Under the pieces are notes generated by a model. It searched no databases, was not told where the DNA came from, and was given only the letters and a program-made list of their open reading frames with translations. Below, in pieces: positions 16,767 through 24,643 of a DNA stretch of 64,000 nt (positions are counted from its first letter, which is position 1; every line of letters starts with the position of its first letter). Location: contig CAXSFU010000006.1 in the NCBI GenBank assembly GCA_964236695.1, positions 22,491 to 86,490 of the forward strand, given 5' to 3'. This stretch comes from CAXSEF01 sp964236695. Lineage in GTDB: Bacteria; Pseudomonadota; Alphaproteobacteria; Acetobacterales; Acetobacteraceae. Position numbers and translations under genes: made by a program.

Positions 16767-18929
16767 TCACCCCAGCCCGAGCCGCCGACGCACCGCCTCC
16801 GCCACCCCGTGCGCGGTGGGTCGCAGCGCCGGACCGCCCGCCTCCTCCGGCCCGACGAACACCCCGTCCGCCCCCAGCCAGCGCTCCCAGCCGAAGCCCT
16901 GCGCCGCCTCGATGCCGAAGCGCGGCGCCTGGCCCAGCACCCCCGCGCGATATCCCTCGTCCTGCAGCGCGAACAGCTCCCAGCACGGCAGCGACGCCAC
17001 CGCGACGTTGAGCCCCTGCGCCGCCAGCGACGCGCCCGCCGCCACCGCCACCGCCAGTTCCGGCCCGGACGCGATCAGCGTGGCGTGGCGCGGCCCGTCC
17101 GGCTCGTCGAGCACGTAGCCGCCGCGCCGGCACAGCGGCGCGCCGCCGGCAGCGTGCAGCACCACCCCGGGCCGGCGCGACAGCACCAGCAGGCTCGGCC
17201 CGTCGTGCCGGCGCAGCGCCAGCTCGCAGCACTCCGCGACCTCGGCCGGGTCCGCCGGGCGCAGCACGTGCAGCCCGGGCACCGCGCGCAGGCTGGCGAG
17301 GTTGCCGGCCGGCAGGTGCGACGCGTCGTCGTCGTCCTGCGTCAGCACGTGGATCACCCGCGCCCGCATCCGCGCCGCGAGCTGCAGCGCCGGGCGCATC
17401 ACGTCGCCCGCCCCGAACGGCGCCTGCGCCAGCGGGATCAGCCCGCCGTGCAGCGCCATCCCGTTGAGCGCCGCCGCCATCCCCAGCTCGCGCCCGCCCC
17501 AGTGCACGTGCCGTCCGCCATACGAGCCGGCACTGACCCGCAGCGCGCCATCGCCGATTCCGCCATTCCCCACCGGCGCCGGCTCCGCAGCCTCGCTCCC
17601 CTCCGCGGCCCCGGACCCCCGGACAGCATAGGCCGCAACGGGCTCAGCGAATCCGCGCCCGACGGCGTCCGACGCGGGCGCTCCCCACGGGCCGCCCCCG
17701 CGCATCGCGCCGCCCGACCTTCCAGCCGCGGCCGCCCCGCTCCCGCTCTCCCTGGTCCCGGCGTCCCAGCCTCCGGCCCCGCCGGCGCCCGCCCGCTCTT
17801 CCGGCCAGTCCCCCGACAGCCCGCCCAGCAGCTCCGGCACCCCGGTCGCCAGCGCGTCGAGCATCTGGTCGCACACCCCGTTCGTCGCGCCGAGGCTCGC
17901 CCCGGCCGCCCCGCCGGTGCCGCGTCCCGCTCCGTCCAGGACAGGGGCGCGGAACCGCCCGCGCAGCACCGACAGCGCGTCCTGCCAGCCGTCGGGCAGC
18001 CGCCCCGCCAGAACCCGCTCGAACTCGCAGCGCCGCGGGTGGCGCGTCAGCCGCCGCAGCCACGCGCGCCGCGGCGCCGCCCCGCGCCGCGCCGCCTCGC
18101 GCCACAGCCGCGCCGCACCGCCGGCCGCCTCGCCCCCGGGCTCGGGTCCCGAGCCACCTGCGGTCTCGCCCCCGGCCTCGTCCTCGGCTTCTCCCGGGCG
18201 CTCTCCCCCGCGCCCGCCGTCCGCCGCCCCGCGACACGCGATCAGCGCCGGCCGCCGCCCGCGCAGCGCCGCGAACAGCGCCGCCCCCACCGCCGCTGCG
18301 TCGGACGCATCCACCTGGCGCACCGACCAGCCCAGCGCCGCGAACCGGCGCATCTGCTCGTCGCCCTCGCCCGGCCCGGGTCCCGCCCCCACCTGGCACA
18401 GCACCGTCAGCCGCTCCAGGCGCAGCTCGCCGGCCAGGCACGCCGCTTCCAGGCTGATCCCCGTCGCCAGCTCCGCCCCGCCGGCCACTACCCAGGTCCG
18501 GTGATCCACCAGCGAGCGCCCGAATCGCGCCGCCATCATCCGCTCCGCCAGCGCCATGCCCACCGCGGTCGCCACCCCGAATCCGGGCGGTCCCGGCACC
18601 GACTCCACGGCGGGATGGCTGCCAAATCCCGGCACCTCGTCCTCGGCCGCCTGCCCGGTCAGGCGCAGCAGGCCCTGCAGCAGCCGTCCGCCTTCCGCCG
18701 CCGACACCACGAAGCGGTCTCGGTCCGGCCAGCCCGGATCGGCGGCGTCGAACCGCAGGAACCGGCTCCACAGCACGCTGGCGGGCGCCGCCAGCCCTGC
18801 GGCCACCGGCTCGGCCGCGCCGAGCGCACGCGACAGGCAGCGCTGGACGTGGGCGCTGTCGAGATCGGTCGTGAACCCCTCCTGCCGGCAACTGCCGACC
18901 GGCTTAGGCGCGCCGCCGGGACCACGCAA
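16767..18929 (-). CDS. Transketolase-like protein lacking TPP motifs
   Basis: Predicted 720-residue protein collinear with transketolase. Clear matches: DRDRFVVSAAEGGRLLQGLL (usual DRDRFVLSNGHGS), GVATAVGMALAERMMAARF, GISLEAACLAGELRLERL, GGRELGMAAALNGMALHGG, LASLRAVPGLHVLRPADPAE and the C-terminal domain. The thiamine pyrophosphate site is gone: GDG reads GGA, the downstream Asn is Gly, and the His residues of SGHP, NGHGS and REHAM are lost; the Glu of REHAM remains. A Gly/Ala/Pro-rich linker of roughly 200 residues separates the halves. The frame is intact, so it may be a repurposed protein rather than debris. It is not expected to have transketolase activity. Confidence 0.75.
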   Translation of the reverse strand: MRGPGGAPKPVGSCRQEGFTTDLDSAHVQRCLSRALGAAEPVAAGLAAPASVLWSRFLRFDAADPGWPDRDRFVVSAAEGGRLLQGLLRLTGQAAEDEVPGFGSHPAVESVPGPPGFGVATAVGMALAERMMAARFGRSLVDHRTWVVAGGAELATGISLEAACLAGELRLERLTVLCQVGAGPGPGEGDEQMRRFAALGWSVRQVDASDAAAVGAALFAALRGRRPALIACRGAADGGRGGERPGEAEDEAGGETAGGSGPEPGGEAAGGAARLWREAARRGAAPRRAWLRRLTRHPRRCEFERVLAGRLPDGWQDALSVLRGRFRAPVLDGAGRGTGGAAGASLGATNGVCDQMLDALATGVPELLGGLSGDWPEERAGAGGAGGWDAGTRESGSGAAAAGRSGGAMRGGGPWGAPASDAVGRGFAEPVAAYAVRGSGAAEGSEAAEPAPVGNGGIGDGALRVSAGSYGGRHVHWGGRELGMAAALNGMALHGGLIPLAQAPFGAGDVMRPALQLAARMRARVIHVLTQDDDDASHLPAGNLASLRAVPGLHVLRPADPAEVAECCELALRRHDGPSLLVLSRRPGVVLHAAGGAPLCRRGGYVLDEPDGPRHATLIASGPELAVAVAAGASLAAQGLNVAVASLPCWELFALQDEGYRAGVLGQAPRFGIEAAQGFGWERWLGADGVFVGPEEAGGPALRPTAHGVAEAVRRRLGLG

Positions 18930-18954
18930 GCCGACGCCCTGCTGTCAGGACGCC

Positions 18955-19060
18955 GGGCAAGGCGGGCTCCGGCCGAACCTGCAAAGGACCGGCAGGCCCC
19001 TTGATCCCTCGGCCCGGGGAAGGTTTTGGAGGCAAGCCTGAGGCGCGGCCTCGACCCTCC
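18955..19060. repeat. A-family repeat, copy A7 (degenerate)
   Basis: Diverged copy: GGGCAAGGCGGGCTCCGGCC, then GCAAAGGACCGGCAGGCCCC with TTGATCCC, and a right end resembling GAGGC..GCCTCGACCCTCC. It sits just upstream of the transketolase-like gene. Confidence 0.55.
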
Positions 19061-19105
19061 CCGCCGCCGCTTGCCCGCGTCCCCTGCTCCTGCAAGGGTC
19101 CGCCC

Positions 19106-19561
19106 ATGACCCCGCCCCGACCGATCCTGCGCCTCGCCAGCCCGCTCCTGGCGCTCTCGGTCCTCGCCGGCTGCCACCTGGTCGACCAGCGCTCCTTCGA
19201 CCGCACCGCTGGCCGCAGGCCCGTGCTGCCCGCAGTGCCCGCGCCGCCCGGCCCCGTCCCGACGCCGCCGCTGCTCACCGTGCGCTACGACATCCCGGAC
19301 CCGCAGTACCGCGCAGCACTGGCCACCGCGGTGGACTCCGCCCGCCGACGCAAGCCCGACGTGCTGTTCAGCGTGGTCGTCCTGGTGCCGCCCGCCGGCA
19401 CCCCCGCGCAGCAGGTCGCCGCCGCCGAGGCCGCCCGCGGCAGCGGCCGCGACGTCGCCGCCGCGATCGTGGCCGACGGCGCCGACATCGGCCAGGTCGA
19501 GCTGTCCGCACGCGCGGAGCCGGGCCTCACGGTGCGCGAGGTCCGCGTCTACGTGCACTAG
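19106..19561 (+). CDS. Small lipoprotein
   Basis: Predicted 151-residue secreted lipoprotein. The signal peptide ends in LSVLAGC, a lipobox with the modified Cys at about residue 22, followed by a Pro-rich stretch and a compact C-terminal domain (LLTVRYDIPDPQYRAALA, DVLFSVVVLVPPAG). The arrangement, with a repeat-like VLVPP segment and a final VREVRVYVH, resembles envelope lipoproteins of unknown role in related bacteria. ATG at 19106 was chosen because it places the signal peptide at the N-terminus. It ends two bases before repeat A8. Confidence 0.75.
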   Translation: MTPPRPILRLASPLLALSVLAGCHLVDQRSFDRTAGRRPVLPAVPAPPGPVPTPPLLTVRYDIPDPQYRAALATAVDSARRRKPDVLFSVVVLVPPAGTPAQQVAAAEAARGSGRDVAAAIVADGADIGQVELSARAEPGLTVREVRVYVH

Positions 19562-19563
19562 CC

Positions 19564-19698
19564 AGGAAGGTCAGGGGCTCTGCCCCTGGACCCCGCCAAA
19601 GGCGAGCCTTTGGAAACCCGGGATTGGGCCTGTGCCTATTTGTGCGGGTCTGGGGGCGCCTGCCCCCAGCGGGTCCAGGGCAGAGCCCTGGCCTTGCT
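19564..19698. repeat. A-family repeat, copy A8
   Basis: Left half AGGAAGGTCAGGGGCTCTGC with CCAAAGGCGAGCCTTTGG; right half GTCTGGGGGCGCC type with CCAGGGCAGAGCCCTGGCC and TTGCTTC. Lies between convergent genes and abuts both stop codons. Confidence 0.88.
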
Positions 19699-21213
19699 TC
19701 AGCTCCGCCCGTAAGTATCCTCGATCCGAACGATGTCGTCCTCGCCCAGGTACGACCCCGACTGCACCTCGATCAGCGTGAGCGGGATGCGCCCAGGGTT
19801 CTCCAGCCGGTGCACGCAGCCCAGCGGCAGGTAGATGCTCTCGTTCTCGCGCAGCATGACCTGCTCCTGGTCGCGCACCACCAGCGCGGTGCCCGAGACC
19901 ACGACCCAGTGCTCGGCGCGGTGGAAATGCTTCTGCAGGCTGAGCTTCTCGCCCGGCTTGACCACGATGCGCTTGACCTGGAACCGCTCGCCCTGGATCA
20001 GGCTCTCGTAGAACCCCCAGGGCCGGTAGCTCATGTTATGCGCCGTGGCCTCGTGCCGCCCCAGCGCGCGCAGCCGGCTCACGATCGACTTCACGTCCTG
20101 CGCCCGGTCGCGGTGCATCGCCAGCACCGCGTCCTCCGTCGTCACCACCACGACGTCCTTGAGCCCGACGACGGCCGTCAGCATCCCGTCCGAGCGCGCG
20201 TAGCAGCACTCCGCCCCTTCCAGGATCACGTCGCCCACGCTGACGTTGCCGTCCGCGTCCTTCTCGCCCAGGTCCCACAGCGCGCTCCACGACCCCACGT
20301 CGGACCAGCCCAGGTCGGCCGGCACCACCGCGGCGCGCGCCGTGTGCTCGGCCACCGCGTAGTCCAGGCTGATGTCGGGGCAGGCGGCGAACGCCTCCGG
20401 GTCGAGCCGGATGAAGTCGAGGTCGCGGTGCTGCGCGTCGACCGCCCGGCGCACCGCAGACAACACGTCGGGCGCATGGCGCCCCATCTCCTCCAGCAGG
20501 GTCTCGGCGGTGAACACGAACATCCCCGAGTTCCACAGGAACCGCCCGGTCGCCACCATCTGCGCCGCTGTCTCCGCGTCCGGCTTCTCGATGAAGCGCG
20601 ACAGCAGGTGCACGCCGGCCACGTCCTCCAGCATCTCGCCGACCTCGATGTAGCCGTAGCCGGTCTCGGCGCGGCTCGGCTTCATGCCGAAGGTGACGAT
20701 GCGCCCGCTCTGCGCCGCCTCCACCGCCAGCCCCAGCGCCTCTGCCAGCGCCTCGCGGCGCGAGATCGACGCGTCCGCCGCCATCATCCACAGCACCGCG
20801 CCCGGGTCCTCCTGCGCCACCAGCAGCGCCGCCGCCGCGATCGCCGGCGCCGAGTTGCGACCCACGGGCTCCAGCATGATCCGCGCGCTGGCGAACCCCG
20901 CCTCGCGCATCTGCTCTGCGATCAGGAAGCGGTGGTCGTGGTTGCACACCACGATCGGCGGCTCGAACCGGTCGCCGGCGCCGCGCAGCGCCGTCTCCTG
21001 CAGCAGCGAGCGGTCCGAGACCAGCGGCCAGAGCTGCTTGGGAAAGCTTTCGCGCGACACCGGCCACAGCCGCGTCCCGGACCCGCCCGACAGGATCACC
21101 GGCACGATCCGCGCGCCGTGCGTCGCCGGGCGCAGCGGCGCGCCGGACGCGCGGTCCTTCGTCGCGCCGATGTCGCCGGGATGGGGGCCTGGGCTGGTCA
21201 GGGTGGGGGTCAT
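19699..21213 (-). CDS. manC: Mannose-1-phosphate guanylyltransferase / mannose-6-phosphate isomerase
   Basis: Predicted 504-residue bifunctional enzyme making GDP-mannose for polysaccharide synthesis. The pyrophosphorylase signature GGSGTRLWPVSRESFPKQ is near residue 43, followed by LEPVGRNSAPAIA, FIEKPD and GYGYIEVG; the C-terminal cupin carries PWGFYESL, KPGEKLSLQKHFHRAEHW and the zinc-binding QKH..E pattern of type II phosphomannose isomerase. The N-terminus is about 30 residues longer than usual. ATG at 21213 is taken as start. No other polysaccharide gene is adjacent. Confidence 0.93.
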   Translation of the reverse strand: MTPTLTSPGPHPGDIGATKDRASGAPLRPATHGARIVPVILSGGSGTRLWPVSRESFPKQLWPLVSDRSLLQETALRGAGDRFEPPIVVCNHDHRFLIAEQMREAGFASARIMLEPVGRNSAPAIAAAALLVAQEDPGAVLWMMAADASISRREALAEALGLAVEAAQSGRIVTFGMKPSRAETGYGYIEVGEMLEDVAGVHLLSRFIEKPDAETAAQMVATGRFLWNSGMFVFTAETLLEEMGRHAPDVLSAVRRAVDAQHRDLDFIRLDPEAFAACPDISLDYAVAEHTARAAVVPADLGWSDVGSWSALWDLGEKDADGNVSVGDVILEGAECCYARSDGMLTAVVGLKDVVVVTTEDAVLAMHRDRAQDVKSIVSRLRALGRHEATAHNMSYRPWGFYESLIQGERFQVKRIVVKPGEKLSLQKHFHRAEHWVVVSGTALVVRDQEQVMLRENESIYLPLGCVHRLENPGRIPLTLIEVQSGSYLGEDDIVRIEDTYGRS

Positions 21214-21282
21214 GCGATGTTCCGTGTGGCGGCCGTGCCCGGCAGGGCACGCGGGAAGCGCGAAGGGCCGAACCGCAGGGCA

Positions 21283-21299
21283 GGGCAGGCGGCCTGCCC
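21283..21299. other. Perfect short palindrome upstream of manC
   Basis: GGGCAGGC-G-GCCTGCCC in the 236-base space between manC and the COQ9-like gene. It could be a terminator stem or operator. Nothing else is recognised in this spacer. Confidence 0.3.
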
Positions 21300-21449
21300 G
21301 CACCATGGCCCGCGACGCCCGCCATGGCCAGACGCGGCGCCCGACCCTGTCTACCGCTCCCGGCTTTACAGGGAATGAACCCCGGGTCCGACGAACGGCC
21401 TCCCGGGACGGGTCCCTGGCAGCGCCCGGACAGGACCGCCGGCGGAGCC

Positions 21450-22070
21450 TCAGCCCCGCGCCCTGCCCAGCGTCCGCCGCAGCTTGCCGATCCTGCGCAC
21501 CCCGTCCAGCCTGCGGTCCAGGAACGCCAGGCTCGCCGCGTCGTCGCCCGAACGGTCGCCCAGCCACACCAGCAGCGTGCTGCCGTATACCCAGGCCAGG
21601 ATCAGCCGCTTGGTATACCACGACAGGTCCGCCGCCCCGTCCCCGGCCGCGAACCAGATCGAATCCACCGTGCGCGCCGTGCAGCGCGCCGCCAGCCCGG
21701 GCGAGACCGCCAGCACCGCCATCGCCCGCGCCACCGCAGCGCGGTGCGGCCGCTCCAGCCGCAGCCGCTCCGCGACCAGCGCCCGCACCCGCGCCGGCAC
21801 CCGCATCCCGTCCAGCCCCAGCGCCGACGCGCCGTCCACGGTGCGCCGGTCCGCGAGATCCACGAACGCCTCCACCAGGTCCGCCGCCCCGCCGGGGAAC
21901 AGCAGGTCCGCGTCCGGCCCCGCCGCCCGCTGCAGTGCCTGCATCGTCCACCCCGGAAACGGCACCATGTCCAGCAGCGCGTCGATCGCCGCATCGCGCT
22001 CCGCCGAGCGCTCCGGCGCAGTCACCGCGCCACCCCCCGGCCCGCCATGTGGCCCGCAGTGCCCTGGCAC
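21450..22070 (-). CDS. COQ9 family protein
   Basis: Predicted 206-residue protein of the COQ9 family (also called RpsU-divergently transcribed protein), a lipid-binding TetR-like fold that supports ubiquinone synthesis. Seen: ERDAAIDALLDMVPFPGWTMQAL at the N-terminus, then SIWFAAGDGAADLSWYTKRLILAWVYGSTLLVWL, the family's diagnostic segment. The ATG at 22070 is four bases after the def stop; a GTG at 22025 giving VTAPERS is an equally good start because the first 15 residues are Gly/Pro filler. The def-coq9 pair reading away from rpsU is the arrangement that gave the family its name. Confidence 0.85.
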   Translation of the reverse strand: MPGHCGPHGGPGGGAVTAPERSAERDAAIDALLDMVPFPGWTMQALQRAAGPDADLLFPGGAADLVEAFVDLADRRTVDGASALGLDGMRVPARVRALVAERLRLERPHRAAVARAMAVLAVSPGLAARCTARTVDSIWFAAGDGAADLSWYTKRLILAWVYGSTLLVWLGDRSGDDAASLAFLDRRLDGVRRIGKLRRTLGRARG

Positions 22071-22074
22071 GCGC

Positions 22075-22731
22075 TCACGCCTCCCCCGCCAGCACCGGCG
22101 CGAAGCGCAGCATCTCGTCCTGGAATCCCAGCAGCCTGAAGTCGGTCATGCGCATCGGATACAGCACCCCGTCCAGATGGTCGTTCTCGTGCTGCACCAC
22201 CACGGCGTGCAGCCCGCCTGCCTCCGCCGCCACCGCGCGCCCGTCACAGTCCACGCCGCGGTAGCGCACCCGCGCGTGACGCGGCACCGCGGCGCGCAGC
22301 CCCGGGATCGACAGGCACCCCTCCCAGCCCAGCACGGTCGCCTCGCCCAGCGCCTCGACCTCCGGGTTGATCAGCACCGTCGGCCCGGCCGCCCTCGCCC
22401 CCGCGGCGCTAGGCGCTGCGCCCGGCGCCGCCCCGGCCTCCGCCTCGCCCGCCCCGTCGTCGCCCGCCCTGTTGTCGCCCGCCCTGTTGTCGCCCGTGCC
22501 GTTGTCGCCCGGAGCCTTCGCCGCGAGCCGCTCCGGCGGCACCCGGAACACGAACAGCCGCAGCGCCACGTGGACCTGCGGCGCCGCGAGCCCGATGCCG
22601 CCGGCGTCCTCCATCGTCTCGATCATGTCCGCCACCAGCCGGCGGATGTCGGGATGCCCCGGGTCCTCGACCGGAAGGCAGCGCTGCAGCAGGACGGGGT
22701 GGCCCATGCGGGCGATCTTGAGGATGGCCAT
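22075..22731 (-). CDS. def: Peptide deformylase with repetitive insertion
   Basis: Predicted 218-residue deformylase removing the formyl group from nascent proteins. All three metal motifs are present: GIGLAAPQ (45-52), EGCLS (137-141) and QHENDH (180-185). An insertion of about 45 residues (roughly 70-116) separates motifs 1 and 2; it contains four copies of a five-residue GDNRA-like unit encoded by a 15-base tandem repeat, followed by an Ala/Gly/Pro run. It should form a disordered loop. Start is ATG at 22731 (MAILKIARMGHPVL); the longer upstream frame overlaps the rpsU promoter region. Confidence 0.92.
   Translation of the reverse strand: MAILKIARMGHPVLLQRCLPVEDPGHPDIRRLVADMIETMEDAGGIGLAAPQVHVALRLFVFRVPPERLAAKAPGDNGTGDNRAGDNRAGDDGAGEAEAGAAPGAAPSAAGARAAGPTVLINPEVEALGEATVLGWEGCLSIPGLRAAVPRHARVRYRGVDCDGRAVAAEAGGLHAVVVQHENDHLDGVLYPMRMTDFRLLGFQDEMLRFAPVLAGEA
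22456..22510. repeat. 15-base tandem repeat inside def
   Basis: Unit CGCCCGCCCTGTTGT, two exact copies flanked by two diverged ones, keeping the frame because the period is a multiple of three. It encodes the acidic Gly/Asn loop of the deformylase. Confidence 0.85.
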
Positions 22732-22880
22732 GACGGAAAGAGGTGGCTCCTCGAAGATGTTTTGCCAGCGGCGCACACCGTGGTATACGCCCCGCTTCGC
22801 CGGCGTCATGCCGGACGTCGAGCCCTGCCGGCATGCCCGGCGCGCGGGACAACCAGACAGCAGCGGGAGAAGGCGGCCAA

Positions 22881-23084
22881 GTGCAGGTTCTTGTTCGTGA
22901 CAACAATGTCGACCAGGCGCTCAAGGCGCTCAAGAAGAAGATGCAGCGCGAAGGCATCTTCCGCGAGATGAAGCTCCGCCGCCACTACGAGAAGCCGTCC
23001 GAGCGCCGCGCCCGCGAGGCCGCCGAGGCCGTCCGCCGCGCCCGCAAGATGGAGCGCAAGCGCCTGGAGCGCGAGGGCTTCTAG
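22881..23084 (+). CDS. rpsU: 30S ribosomal protein S21
   Basis: Predicted 67-residue ribosomal protein S21, which helps the small subunit engage mRNA. The sequence VQVLVRDNNVDQALKALKKK and the Arg/Lys-rich tail RRARKMERKRLEREGF are unmistakable. The start is GTG at 22881 preceded by GGGAGAAGG; upstream in-frame codons are not homologous. Divergent from def, with a 149-base shared promoter space, and followed by a strong stem-loop. Confidence 0.97.
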   Translation: MQVLVRDNNVDQALKALKKKMQREGIFREMKLRRHYEKPSERRAREAAEAVRRARKMERKRLEREGF

Positions 23085-23110
23085 CCTTCCGCGCCATCGC
23101 GACCCGACCG

Positions 23111-23145
23111 GGGCCGCGGCCCGGGCGCCCGCCCGGCCGCGGCCC
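23111..23145 (+). terminator. Strong stem-loop after rpsU
   Basis: Perfect 17-base-pair stem with a two-base loop: arms 23111-23127 and 23130-23146 at most, beginning GGGCCGCGGCC and ending GGCCGCGGCCC, then TTGC. It lies 26 bases after the rpsU stop and is a likely terminator although the U-run is weak. Confidence 0.75.
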
Positions 23146-23182
23146 TTGCATGTCGGCCCTGCCACTCAGGGAGGAACGCCGC

Positions 23183-23398
23183 ATGCTCCGCCTCAACATC
23201 GCCGGAATGACCTGCCAGCACTGCGTCCAAGCGATCCGCCAGGCCGTCGCCGGCGCGGCACCCCACGCCAGCGTCTCCATCGACCTCGCCGCCGGCACCG
23301 CCGACATCACCGGCCCCGCCGACGCCGCGCCCGTCATCGCCGCGATCCAGGCAGAAGGCTACCAGGCCAGCGCCGCCCAGGGGCTGCCACGGAGTTGA
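23183..23398 (+). CDS. Heavy-metal-associated domain protein (CopZ-like)
   Basis: Predicted 71-residue cytosolic metallochaperone of the HMA type. The metal motif GMTCQHC (Cys-x2-Cys) is at residues 8-14 and the ferredoxin-like beta-alpha-beta fold is evident (VSIDLAAGTADITGPADAAPVIAAI, EGYQA). It probably binds copper(I) and passes it to a P-type ATPase, none of which is in this window. ATG at 23183 follows GGGAGGAA. Repeat B2 begins directly after its stop. Confidence 0.9.
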   Translation: MLRLNIAGMTCQHCVQAIRQAVAGAAPHASVSIDLAAGTADITGPADAAPVIAAIQAEGYQASAAQGLPRS

Positions 23399-23400
23399 TG

Positions 23401-23570
23401 CCAGCTCGCTGATGCAGGCAGGAAAGCAAGACTCTTCTTTTTCTGAAGAAAAACAAGCAGAAAGACTTTGCCCGTAAGGTTTCGGCCGCGCGGGCGGTGC
23501 CGCAGCCCAATGGGCCAAAGTTCTTTGGTTCTTTCTTTCAAGAAAGAACACGCTTCCTTCTCGCTTTCGC
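23401..23570 (-). repeat. B-family structured repeat, copy B2
   Basis: Reverse orientation: CTCTTCTTTTTCTGAAGAAA hairpin at about 23431-23453, spacer, then TTCTTTGGTTCTTTCTTTCA..GAAAGAA hairpin at about 23521-23548. One hairpin arm carries a substitution (AAACAAGC). Lies between convergent genes. Confidence 0.88.
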
Positions 23571-23601
23571 GCAGCAGAGAGGTTCCGCCCCGCTTTGCCT
23601 G

Positions 23602-24525
23602 TTAGATTCGCACCCCTCGCGCCCGCCACCACGCCACCGTTTCCGCCATTCCCTCCGCCAGCCCTATTTGCGGCCGCCACAGTTCCTCCGGCACCCGCGC
23701 CGCCGCCGCGCACCCCCAGTTCCGGTGCAGGAACTCCGCCGCCTTCCCCCGTCCGAACATCGCCGGCCTCCCGGCCAGGGCACCTCCCAGCGTCCCCGCC
23801 GCCCCCGCCGCACGCACCAGCCCGTCCGGCACCCGCACCAGCCGCGGCCGGCACCCGACCGCCGCCATCGCGCCCATCAGCTCCGCCCAGCCATACCCGT
23901 CCGCCCGCGCGTCGCACACCTCCAGCGCCACCCCGGATGGCCCCCCGCCGCACAGCGCCGCGATCGCCCGCGCGGCATCGCGCGCATGCACCATCGCGAC
24001 CCTCGGCTCCGGCCGCACCGACGGCACCGCCCACCCCCGCGCCAGCCGCAGCAGCGCCAGTCCCTCCCGGTCCCCCGGCCCATAGACCACGCACGGCCGC
24101 GCCATGACCCACGACGCCGCCCCGAGCGCCGCCGCCGCCGCATCCTCCCCCGCCCGCTTGCTTTCGGCATACGCCGACACCCCGGGGCACCGCGCCGCCT
24201 GCGACGACACCAGCACCACGCGCACCCCCGGCCCGACCGCCTCGGCCAGCCGCGCCGCCCCGTCCCGGTTGACCGCCATGAACGCCGCCCGCGACCGCGC
24301 CTTCACCAGACCGGCCGCGTGCACCACCGCGCCCGCCCCCCGCACCAGCGCCGCCAGCGCCGCCGCATCCGCCAGGTCGCCCCGCACCCCCTCCACGCCA
24401 CCCGGGAACACCGCCTCGCCCCGGGCGAGAACCCGCACCCGCCACCCCGCCCGCAGCAGCGCCTCGACCACGTGGCCGCCCAGGAAGCCGGTGCCGCCGG
24501 TGACGGCGGCGAGCCTAGGAAGCAA
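23602..24525 (-). CDS. NAD(P)-dependent short-chain dehydrogenase, candidate ceramide reductase
   Basis: Predicted 307-residue extended SDR enzyme. The Rossmann motif VTGGTGFLGGHVVEALL is at the N-terminus, and the catalytic Tyr/Lys pair appears as YAESK (about residue 118), with SSQAA supplying the upstream Ser. In Caulobacter an SDR of this kind (CerR) reduces 3-oxo-ceramide and sits beside spt; here it is 118 bases downstream of the acyl-AMP ligase, separated by repeat A9. The start is a TTG at 24525 that lies inside A9, since no ATG or GTG precedes the Rossmann motif. General SDR assignment is firm, ceramide role is inferred from context. Confidence 0.75.
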   Translation of the reverse strand: MLPRLAAVTGGTGFLGGHVVEALLRAGWRVRVLARGEAVFPGGVEGVRGDLADAAALAALVRGAGAVVHAAGLVKARSRAAFMAVNRDGAARLAEAVGPGVRVVLVSSQAARCPGVSAYAESKRAGEDAAAAALGAASWVMARPCVVYGPGDREGLALLRLARGWAVPSVRPEPRVAMVHARDAARAIAALCGGGPSGVALEVCDARADGYGWAELMGAMAAVGCRPRLVRVPDGLVRAAGAAGTLGGALAGRPAMFGRGKAAEFLHRNWGCAAAARVPEELWRPQIGLAEGMAETVAWWRARGVRI

Positions 24526-24643
24526 GGCCGGGCTCTGCCCGGACCCGCAAAGGGCCGTGAGGCCCTTTGATCCCGCTACTTAAGTAAAGCCGGTCCAGGG
24601 GCGCTGCCCCTGGCGGGTCCAGGGCAGAGCCCTGGCCTTCCTT
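24518..24643. repeat. A-family repeat, copy A9
   Basis: GGAAGCAAGGCCGGGCTCTG start, CAAAGGGCCGTGAGGCCCTTTG hairpin, CCAGGGGCGCTGCCCCTGG hairpin, CCAGGGCAGAGCCCTGGCC end. It abuts the acyl-AMP ligase stop codon and provides the TTG start of the SDR gene. Confidence 0.88.
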
